Assembly (NCBI GenBank): GCA_905209725.1
Contig: CAJLTZ010000075.1
Span: forward strand, 1 to 12,666
Length of the DNA: 12,666 nt
Origin: an uncultured Muribaculaceae bacterium
Lineage (GTDB): Bacteria; Bacteroidota; Bacteroidia; Bacteroidales; Muribaculaceae
Reading direction: 5' to 3'
In this document: positions 6,581 to 12,666 of the stretch, piece by piece
How positions within the stretch are numbered: position 1 is the first letter of the stretch
Layout of the letters: every line of letters begins with the position of its first letter
Notes under the pieces: generated by a model
Seen by the model: only the letters and a program-made list of their open reading frames with translations
Told to the model about the DNA's origin: nothing
Database searches by the model: none
Position numbers and translations under genes: made by a program

Positions 6581-6604
6581 TACCTTGTTTTGGCGCATAA
6601 TTCA

Positions 6605-6726
6605 CGAACCTAAAGACGCGAGTTCGGGATAAGAACAGCCTTAAAAATTGAATCGGCAGCTTGAAAAAGTTGCCGATTCAACTTTCTTGGGGGATCGCTT
6701 ATCCCGAACTCGCGTTCATAGGTTCG
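6605..6726. mobile_element. 122-bp nested inverted repeat (MITE-like or IS remnant)
   Basis: The 29-nt ends 6605-6633 and 6698-6726 are inverted copies matching at 26 positions; the only difference is a 3-nt block. Inside them a second perfect 11-bp inverted repeat (6648-6658 and 6671-6681) forms a hairpin followed by CTTTCTT. The layout fits a miniature inverted-repeat element or an IS that has lost its transposase, keeping the ends and an internal terminator. Flanks (ATTCA on the left, TGAAT on the right) extend the symmetry slightly. No clear target-site duplication is seen, so mobility is inference. Confidence 0.6.
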
Positions 6727-6789
6727 CAATGAATAATAAAGCGCGCAACCAGAATCCGATTACTCAATCAATCAAGACCTTATCCGGGA

Positions 6790-6821
6790 TTTGGAATTGC
6801 AACAGAAATAAGTTAACTTTG
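6790..6821 (+). promoter_or_regulatory. Promoter of the decayed ATPase/nuclease gene
   Basis: TTTG (6790-6793), a 20-nt gap and TAACTTTG (6814-6821) match the consensus. It reads into the pseudogene that starts about 40 nt later. Confidence 0.7.
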
Positions 6822-6860
6822 TGGAATAAGTATGACACCGATTAATGTATTGATTAGTCA

Positions 6861-7450
6861 ACGCATCTTTTGGCGTCTTTTCGGCGCTTTGGCAAGAGCC
6901 TTCTCCTCTCTACGATTCAGGCCTATTTCGAGGGAAAGAATGAACTGTTCAAGGGTCTGGCCATATTGAGGTAAGGGAAGGCCTTTTCAAGAATCTCGCC
7001 AGCCATTACTTCCACAAGGACGCCACTGAAATCTATCCGAATGTCCGCGATGTGCGGAAACTGCTGGAGATGAGAAAGGTCGACGAGGCGATGGAACGTC
7101 TGCAGACATTCATGGCGGGGATTCCCTATGAGTTCGCCAACAACGCCACGGAATTGCATTACGAGAACAACCTTTTCATAATCTTCATCCTGATTGGCGT
7201 AGATGCAAGGCCGGAATGGCATACATCGGCAGGACGAATCGACCTGCTCCTGACGATGCGCAATGTAATCTACGTAATCGAACTGAAGCGCGACGGCACC
7301 CCGGAGGAGGCATTAGTGCAAATTCATGAGAAAGACTCCGGCCGCCAGTTTGCCGGCGACCCGCGTCCCCTGGTCAATCTCGGCGTCACCTTCAGCACCG
7401 AGACCCGCAACATCACCGCCTGGAAAGCCGAAGAAAACAGCCGGCAGTGA
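6861..7450 (+). pseudogene. Remnant of an AAA-ATPase/PD-(D/E)XK nuclease protein
   Basis: Two pieces of one family survive in different frames. The first (6861-6974) encodes FRRFGKSLLLSTIQAYFEGK and NELFKGLAI, the Walker A region and following helix of the large Bacteroidales ATP-binding/PD-(D/E)XK family, then hits TAA. The second (from about 6968 to the TGA at 7450) starts EVREGLFKNL and ends with the nuclease domain: Asp in GRIDLLL (7241-7243) and ELK (Glu 7280-7282, Lys 7286-7288), then GTPEEAL and FSTETRNI. Intact relatives have about 45 residues before Walker A and, from memory, over 200 between the two pieces; both are missing here. With deletions and a frame change it cannot make an ATPase. 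A 133-codon product from GTG 7052 could still be made but is unlikely to act. It converges with the M64 gene. Confidence 0.8.
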
Positions 7451-7502
7451 TTTCTTGGCCACTTTTCATTAGATAAGTATGACCCGCAAGTTCGGTGTCT
7501 CA

Positions 7503-7544
7503 TTTATTACTTCTCCCTTCCTGTTTATTACTTCTCCCTTCCTG
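7503..7544. repeat. 21-bp perfect tandem duplication across the M64 stop codon
   Basis: Positions 7503-7523 and 7524-7544 are identical. The M64 stop (minus strand, 7530-7528) lies in the right copy, so the extra copy adds a second stop and does not change the protein. It looks like recent slippage. Confidence 0.85.
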
Positions 7545-8873
7545 TGTAGAATTCAATCAGCTTCTCCAGCGCGAGGCGGCAGCCGGGGCAGAATGTGGGG
7601 TAGTCGTTGTTGCGCATGCGGCACTGGTCGTTGGGCCGATATATGCCTTTGAACGCATAGGCTGCCCCTTCGTACACTCCGGGCACATCTTTTTTGCCTA
7701 CCTTTGTCGGAATCGGAGTCCCTTCCGGAAGTATCTCCTTCCATTTATTCGAGAAGTCTACAAGCGTCGTGATGTTGGGCTCCCAAGGCTCTACATCGAG
7801 GGGATACGAGTCGGAGAACACATCGTTCTCATAGAAGTATTCATCGGCGAGCCCTCCGAAACTGTGCCCGAACTCATGCACCACCACCGGACGGAATTTC
7901 TCATGACCCGTAGTGGTGAGTGTGAAAGCGTTGAATACACCCCCGCCGCCGTATGTGGGCGAGTTGGCAAGGATGATGATATGCTCGTAGGGAATACCTG
8001 CAAGTGTGTCATGAATGCGGTGCACGTTGCCGCAAGTCAGGTAACGTTTCGAATAGAAGGTGTCGAAGTTCGAACCGAACGAAGTATTTTTCCATTCCTT
8101 TTTACTCGGGATGCTGACACCGGAATCCTCCGACGGCGTCTTCACCACGATGAAGTTGAAGTCGGAAGCATGGCTTTTGAACGGTTCATACGACAGGATT
8201 GCGTCGGCGGCCGTGCGCGCGTCATCCATGAATTTGTCCATTTCTTCGGCCGTGTATCCCTCGGCCATGATTACGATGTCAATCGCTTCGGATGTATCCC
8301 CTCCCCGGTGGAGGTATTCATATTCCGGCACGTGGCGCGTGTCGGCTTCGGCCGTCAGTATGTCGGAGGGGGAATAGATGAAACTATTGGAGGCGATGGT
8401 CTCATGGCGCGGATTCAGCATCGTGACTGTCACTTTCGTGTCGCGGAGTGGAAGCGGCACGATGTATGTGTTCTCGTATGCATGTTCGGCTTCATGAGCC
8501 TCGGGGGTAGTTAGCCATCGTGATACAGGGTCGAGAACGCGTTGCGGAAGATGGTGTCTCCGGTCTGAACATCGGTCAGTGTAATCTGGCCGTTGCCGAT
8601 ATAGGGCACACGATTCAGGTTAGTTCGGCGGCCGGCCCAACCGGCTGTCTTGAGTTTGCGACGCAGTGAAACGCGAGTGAGATCGGAATTGCCCGACATG
8701 ATGTAGTCGAGACGGAGTGTAGAGTCGCTGAAATGCTCTTCGAATTTCACTTTGCCGCAGGATTGTGAATCCGGCCGCACAATTTTCTCAGCACTGTTTG
8801 CCGACGATGAATATCCGGTAGCCGCAACCACAACAACACCCATTGCAATCAATATATTTCTCTGTATTCTCAT
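7528..8873 (-). pseudogene. Secreted M64-family metallopeptidase with a one-base frameshift
   Basis: Two frames make one protein of about 448 residues. The first (ATG 8873 to stop 8511) starts with a signal peptide (MRIQRN, hydrophobic core, likely cut after ANSA) and the N-terminal M64 beta domain (STLRLDYIMSG, GWAGRR, IGNGQITLTD). The second (about 8520 to 7528) holds the peptidase domain: AIDIVIMAEGYT, HRIHDTLAGI and the zinc site HEFGHSFGGLADEY, its first His at 7878-7876. It ends with a cysteine-containing CPGCRLALEKL helix. The frames differ by one base at 8511-8520: restoring it gives HxWLTTPEAHEAEHAYENTY, as expected for the family. M64 includes IgA-cleaving peptidases, but Bacteroidales members are mostly uncharacterised. 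It is either a recent knock-out or a sequence error, since both halves are otherwise intact. Confidence 0.85.
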
Positions 8874-8939
8874 TGTTGTCTATATTCGTTCATCCATTAG
8901 GGAAATTGGCACTTACAGTCATTCCCTATGTTCTAGCGC

Positions 8940-8947
8940 CAAAATTA
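8940..8947 (-). promoter_or_regulatory. -7 box of the M64 promoter
   Basis: Minus-strand TAATTTTG fits TAnnTTTG exactly and lies about 67 nt before the M64 start codon. The -33 side is only partly matched (TTCG at the right distance). Confidence 0.45.
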
Positions 8948-9062
8948 ACAAAATTCCCACGAATATCGAAACAAAAATTCCAGCAAGCCTTTTCACGAGT
9001 TAAAAGGACGGCGAAACGCCCAGTCCTTTGTAGCGAAGGCGCTGAGCGTGCTTGGGAGCAGT

Positions 9063-9219
9063 GACGTCCCCAATGCGGTTTAGCTAAGGATTGCCTATGT
9101 CAATGTCTGGGAACGCGAAGCGAAATAGCGCACTTTAAATCCTTTGCGCCCTTCGCCAATTTCTGACCGCAGGCCCCGATTTGCACGCTCGTACGAGATT
9201 CTTTGCGGCTTTGCGCGAG
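9063..9219 (-). repeat. Dispersed intergenic repeat, copy A
   Basis: Read on the minus strand it begins GCGCAAAGCCGCAAAGAA, passes a GCGCTATTTCGCTTCGC segment and ends with the 31-nt block 9093-9063, which ends GGGGACGTC. Copy B shares all three segments in the same order, 29 of 31 in the end block. It fills the non-coding gap before the Omp28-like gene. The open frames crossing it (both strands) have unlikely compositions and are repeat artefacts. Function unknown. Confidence 0.6.
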
Positions 9220-9274
9220 ATTTAAGTGACACGGTGTAGACATCCTCCGGCAGCAAGCGCCCAGACAGATTTAT

Positions 9275-9434
9275 CGCGCGCAAAGACGCAAAGAAAATTG
9301 TGCCGAAGTCGCCGATTGGGCGCGAGCACGCAAGGTGCACATAAGAGCGCTATTGGGGCTTCGCCCTTGCCCCGCAGTCGCTTGGCTTGTGGCACAAGCG
9401 CTTCAATCCTTAGCTTAACCGCATTGGAGACGTC
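9275..9434 (+). repeat. Dispersed intergenic repeat, copy B (inverted relative to A)
   Basis: It begins GCGCGCAAAGACGCAAAGAA, has GCGCTATTGGGGCTTCGC in the middle and ends CAATCCTTAGCTTAACCGCA then TTGGAGACGTC. With copy A it forms a divergent pair with 55 nt between. 9435-9609 has a further short match (GCAGGGGTCG, 9540-9549) to the right edge of the window but no gene. Confidence 0.6.
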
Positions 9435-9609
9435 CCCGTCTCCGTTAAATCGCAGCGTGTCAACGACTCCATCATCGAAGACATCGATTCGCAGACAGAC
9501 GACCACGAAGGTCTCGTTCCTTAAACCACAATGCCAAACGCAGGGGTCGAAGAATTGGGTGGGTACGCTATCAACATTTGTCAATTAATTAGGGAGACGC
9601 GGATTAGGA

Positions 9610-9641
9610 CTTGCGAATTGAAAAAATTTTATTTACGTTTG
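9610..9641 (+). promoter_or_regulatory. Promoter of the Omp28-like gene
   Basis: CTTG (9610-9613), a 20-nt gap and TACGTTTG (9634-9641). The leader after it carries a short hairpin (TCGCCG 9659-9664, CGGCGA 9691-9696) and CAACCTTTCCGA twice (9703-9714, 9720-9731). Confidence 0.65.
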
Positions 9642-9760
9642 CATTAGAATATTCACCGTCGCCGAAAAACCGGCTCCGCTACCCTTTTGCCGGCGATATA
9701 ACCAACCTTTCCGAATAATCAACCTTTCCGATGAAAATCGGGGATATAAAAACCTATCTG

Positions 9761-11707
9761 ATGAGAAAAACGATACTTACTATCGGGGCAACGCTGATTG
9801 CCGCCTCCTGGACGTTCGCTATGCCGTCAGGACTTGCTATGCAATCAGACGCCGATGCAGAGTGCTACAAAAAATTCAATGTGCCCGCTGCCGCTAAAAC
9901 TAAATCTCCGCTAAAGGCTACACGTGCCGATGGCACTACGATTGAATTCGGCTATGCCGATGAAGTGATATCGGCGTTAGGCAACGGCCAGGTGCAGGAG
10001 GGAATGTACTGCTACCAGGCTTTTGAGTTTTTACCCTCTGACCTGAAAATCTACAAGGGTGCAAGCATCACGGCCGTAAATGTGACCATGGGCATCAATA
10101 GCCTCTATCGCAGAAATCCTATCACCTCCGGCACTATCTTCCTTACTTACGACCTCAAATCGGAGCCCTTCTATAAGCAGGATGTGAGATTCAAGACGGA
10201 GGCTTTCGCCAGCAACGCCTGCAAACTTGACCATCCCATCGAACTCACTGACGACAAACCCATCTACGTTGGCTACTATTTCAAAGCGCCTAAGTTGACT
10301 GAATTCTACATGACCGTCGACGATCTTCCCGTAGAGGCAAATACTGCGCTTACAGCATTGGGCGATGGGGAAAAGATTCCGCAGACCTGGACCAATCTGG
10401 CGCCTCTTTACGGTTCATTCTGCATCTCAGTGACCCTGGAGGGCAACAAACTTCCGCAGAATCTTCTGACGGCCAATACAGTGCGGGCTCCTTTCTGCAC
10501 AGAACTCGGCAAGCGCCAGCGGATTGGCGTAAGACTGCGCAACCGCGGCGCATCACCCGTAAATGAATTCAAGGTGAAACTCAATGTCACCGGCGAGGAT
10601 GAGGAGATTATTCCTATCAAGCTTCGCAAAGGTCTTCCCAATAATGCTTCCGTCGACACTGTGCTTACCACTCAGCCCACAAAGACCGAAGGCGCCAAAC
10701 AGATTCTTGTCTCTGTGCCGGAAATCAACGGCGTCGAAAACCTTTACAAGGATGCATACGCACAGGGTCAGACAGTGGTGTCATCGAATTTCTATGACCG
10801 CGCGCTTGTGATGGAGGAGGTTACAGGCACCTGGTGCCAATGGTGTCCGGCAGGCTTCGTGATGATGGACTATCTGAAGCAGAACTTCAACAATAAGGTT
10901 TACAGGATAGCCATTCACAACGATGATGTAATGGCAGTGGAGAGCTATCAGACAATGCTTCCCATGTTCTTCAGCGGACTGCCCGGAGCGGTGCTCAACC
11001 GCAAGATTGACTGCCCGCCGTTGGCAGAGGGAGTGCTTCCGCTTCTTAACGGAGTGGCGAAGCAGCTGATCAACGGCAAGACATATGCCAAGGTATGGTC
11101 GGAGGGATGCACCGTATCCGAGGATAAAAAGACGGCTACGCTTCATACATACGCCAGTTTCGTGGCTGATATCAACGATACCTTCTCTCTCTCAGCCGCT
11201 GTGATAGAGGATGGAATGGGTCCTTATGATCAGGCGAACGCATATTCCGGCGGCGGCAACGGCGCAATGGGCGGTTGGGAAAACAAGGCTAACCCGGTCT
11301 CCACGATTTATGATGATGTGGCAAGATATCTTTCCTCATATCCCGGAGAGAATGTATATCCCGCCACTGTGAAGCAGGGTGAGACCTACCACAACACTGT
11401 AAATCTTGACCTCTCGGCCGTAAAGAGCGATAAGTTCCATGTAATCACGATGCTTACCGATAAGACGGGCGAGATAATCGCCGCAGGTCAGGAGGAATTC
11501 ACAAAATCGGGTATAGAGGATATCTCCAATCATGAGTTCATTGATGTAAAGGTAGGTGAAGGAAGCATTGAAGTGACGAATGCCTCCAATGTGGCTATCT
11601 ACAATATGGCCGGTATCAAGGTAGCCGACGGCGGCGCTACGGGTCTTCCCGCCGGCATCTATGTGGTGAAAGCCGATGGCAAGATGATGAAAGTGTTTGT
11701 CAGATGA
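9761..11707 (+). CDS. Omp28-like secreted protein with thioredoxin-type CxxC and type IX-like C-terminal tail
   Basis: With ATG 9761 as start (648 residues) the product begins with a signal peptide (MRKTILTIGATLIAASWTFA); the earlier ATG at 9731 would add ten polar residues in front and is less likely. The middle has beta-rich regions to about residue 340. Then TGTWCQWCPAGF (CQWC near 359-362) and a downstream SGLPGAVLNR loop give the redox-type CxxC and likely cis-proline of Omp28-related, thioredoxin-like proteins. The last 60 residues (IEVTNASNVAIYNMAGIKV... LPAGIYVVKADGK) match the Gly/Asn-rich type IX secretion/sorting style C-terminal domain. It is exported to the periplasm, outer membrane or surface; a disulfide or redox role is possible but not shown. 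It has its own promoter and ends at a shared terminator. Confidence 0.85.
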   Translation: MRKTILTIGATLIAASWTFAMPSGLAMQSDADAECYKKFNVPAAAKTKSPLKATRADGTTIEFGYADEVISALGNGQVQEGMYCYQAFEFLPSDLKIYKGASITAVNVTMGINSLYRRNPITSGTIFLTYDLKSEPFYKQDVRFKTEAFASNACKLDHPIELTDDKPIYVGYYFKAPKLTEFYMTVDDLPVEANTALTALGDGEKIPQTWTNLAPLYGSFCISVTLEGNKLPQNLLTANTVRAPFCTELGKRQRIGVRLRNRGASPVNEFKVKLNVTGEDEEIIPIKLRKGLPNNASVDTVLTTQPTKTEGAKQILVSVPEINGVENLYKDAYAQGQTVVSSNFYDRALVMEEVTGTWCQWCPAGFVMMDYLKQNFNNKVYRIAIHNDDVMAVESYQTMLPMFFSGLPGAVLNRKIDCPPLAEGVLPLLNGVAKQLINGKTYAKVWSEGCTVSEDKKTATLHTYASFVADINDTFSLSAAVIEDGMGPYDQANAYSGGGNGAMGGWENKANPVSTIYDDVARYLSSYPGENVYPATVKQGETYHNTVNLDLSAVKSDKFHVITMLTDKTGEIIAAGQEEFTKSGIEDISNHEFIDVKVGEGSIEVTNASNVAIYNMAGIKVADGGATGLPAGIYVVKADGKMMKVFVR

Positions 11708-11730
11708 TATTCACTGCAAGCACGGACTAA

Positions 11731-11764
11731 AAAAGCGTCGACCGAAGATTCGGTCGACGCTTTT
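11731..11764. terminator. Bidirectional terminator between convergent genes
   Basis: A 16-bp perfect inverted repeat (11731-11746 and 11749-11764, with only GA between) is flanked by AAAA on the left and TTTT on the right, so each strand has a T-run after the stem. It serves the Omp28-like gene and the 11796-12488 gene. Confidence 0.9.
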
Positions 11765-11795
11765 ATTTCATTCCTCGCCGGCCAATAACGAGGTT

Positions 11796-12488
11796 TTAGA
11801 GTATCACTTTGCCTGAGGAGCGTGAACTTCCTGTCACAGCGTAGATATACATGCCTTTGGGAAAGTCGGTGAGAATCAAAGAACCGCTTCCCTCAATGGT
11901 GGCAGTCTTTACGATGCGTCCGTTTGCATCATAGAGATTCAGTGTTGACGTGCCGGAGAGATTGTAGTGCAGCATGCCGTTGCTGAGGTAGATCTCTGGA
12001 TCGCGAGCAATGACATCCACCGAGCCTAACTCCCCGTTCATCACGATGGTGTAAGCTTTTTTCGAAGATTCTACACCAAGTTCCTCCACGGTGAGTTCGG
12101 TGGTGATATTCTTCGGTATGTCGGCTTCCGATTCGAAGAAGTCCATATATTCAAACTGGAGGTCGAGCGGAGTGTCCGGCTTGAGGATAAGACCAGACTT
12201 CTCCACTTTGGTGTCTTTTACACACTGACCACCGGCGCACATCTGAATCTTCTGTCCGCTGGTGCATATGGCAGTGACCTGCACATCGAAGGTGCGCTCA
12301 TTCGACATGATGCTGAGTTTGGGGTCGATGGTAACGTTATAGAAGCCGTTTCCGCCCTCGACATCCATGTCGTTAAAGATATGGGTGCCAGGCTGCAGGA
12401 GGGTACTCCCGCTGTAGAGGTTGATATCTCCGGCGTAGAGGAACGAGGCCAGCATGCCGGCGGCCATAAAGAGTAGGCATTTTTTCAT
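11796..12488 (-). CDS. Small secreted protein with type IX-like C-terminal tail, function unknown
   Basis: Starting at ATG 12486-12488 the product has 230 residues and a signal peptide (MKKCLLFMAAGMLASFLYAG, then DINLYSG). An ATG at 12510-12512 overlaps the -7 box of the promoter and lies upstream of the predicted transcript start, so it cannot be the normal start. The centre (about 20-160) is a beta-rich domain with three cysteines (AICTSGQ, QMCAGGQC). The C-terminus (about 170-230) matches a sorting-type tail: LHYNLSGTSTLNLYDANGRI, then a short strand, LTDFPKGMYIYAVT and GKVIL. No enzyme motif is visible. It converges with the Omp28-like gene; the two share tail style and terminator, so both may use the same export machinery. 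Confidence 0.8.
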   Translation of the reverse strand: MKKCLLFMAAGMLASFLYAGDINLYSGSTLLQPGTHIFNDMDVEGGNGFYNVTIDPKLSIMSNERTFDVQVTAICTSGQKIQMCAGGQCVKDTKVEKSGLILKPDTPLDLQFEYMDFFESEADIPKNITTELTVEELGVESSKKAYTIVMNGELGSVDVIARDPEIYLSNGMLHYNLSGTSTLNLYDANGRIVKTATIEGSGSLILTDFPKGMYIYAVTGSSRSSGKVIL

Positions 12489-12509
12489 AAGCAGTGTTTT
12501 TATTATCAT

Positions 12510-12541
12510 CAAATTTACTTAAAACATTGCGAAAAACCAAA
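12510..12541 (-). promoter_or_regulatory. Promoter of the small secreted protein gene
   Basis: On the minus strand TTTG (12541-12538), a 20-nt gap and TAAATTTG (12517-12510) match the consensus fully. The transcript should start near 12503, about 15 nt before the ATG, which fixes the start choice. Confidence 0.8.
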
Positions 12542-12589
12542 TAATTAGGCGTTAAAATTCATTGTCGCGCCGTCGCTATGGCCGACGAG

Positions 12590-12651
12590 GACGTCGCCAA
12601 TGCAGTTTTAGTTAAGACCCCATCCCACAAAAAATGTTAATGCAGGGGTCG
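12590..12651 (+). repeat. Dispersed intergenic repeat, diverged third copy (partial)
   Basis: GACGTCGCCAATGCAG (12590-12605) followed by TTTTAGTTAAG matches the end block of copy A in the same orientation with a few changes, and GCAGGGGTCG (12642-12651) matches 9540-9549. The copy is diverged and may continue beyond the window. Confidence 0.45.
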
Positions 12652-12666
12652 CAGATGTGCCTCATA

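Noticed and set aside
7495..8514. 339-codon plus-strand frame opposite the M64 gene
   Set aside because: The minus-strand frame carries signal peptide, beta domain and the HEFGH zinc site; the plus frame has no family features and is the antisense of that gene.
9222..9588. Two 120-codon frames on opposite strands in the same DNA
   Set aside because: They lie in the dispersed repeat pair, are nearly exact mirror frames, and have Arg/Ser/Thr-rich compositions without domain features.
9439..9730. Possible tRNA or other RNA gene upstream of the Omp28-like gene
   Set aside because: No cloverleaf or T-loop sequence was found; the region is repeat DNA, promoter and leader only.
1..12666. CRISPR array
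   Set aside because: No set of three or more evenly spaced identical repeats is present; repeats seen are pairs or dispersed.

Overview
The window looks like a Bacteroidales chromosome, perhaps Muribaculaceae (family is inference). The evidence is: promoters with a TTTG box, a 19-20 nt gap and a TAnnTTTG box; A/T-rich leaders instead of Shine-Dalgarno sites; a lipoprotein with an acidic run after its lipobox cysteine; an Omp28-like protein and a second exported protein with type IX-like C-terminal tails; an M64 peptidase; and a decayed ATPase/PD-(D/E)XK gene of a kind common in this order.

Left part (1 to about 6600) is visibly A/T-richer, almost all on the minus strand, and looks acquired. 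In transcription order from right to left it holds an AEP-primase-like replication protein (4574-5908), a palindrome and TTGATAC repeats (4439-4557), a promoter with a long leader and an internal terminator (4016-4309), a radical SAM/SPASM enzyme split by a one-base frameshift (2496-3942), two very small ORFs (34 and 49 codons), a short SprT-like zinc protease, an acidic lipoprotein closed by a terminator, and an SIS-domain protein near the window edge. No integrase, relaxase or tRNA is visible, so the type of element is open.

Middle (about 6545-8950) is a zone of decay: a terminator, a 122-bp nested inverted repeat that resembles a MITE, a pseudogene keeping only the Walker A region and the nuclease end of an ATPase/PD-(D/E)XK protein, and a convergent M64 peptidase gene with a one-base frameshift and a 21-bp tandem duplication across its stop codon.

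Right part (about 8950-12666) is richer in G+C and looks like host chromosome. It carries an inverted pair of a dispersed intergenic repeat (9063-9434), an Omp28-like secreted protein and a convergent small secreted protein sharing a bidirectional terminator, and the start of a third repeat copy at the right edge.

The most interesting part is the radical SAM locus: a SPASM maturase beside tiny ORFs and a small zinc protease resembles a peptide-modification (RiPP-like) cluster, but no precursor is proven and the maturase reads as broken here.
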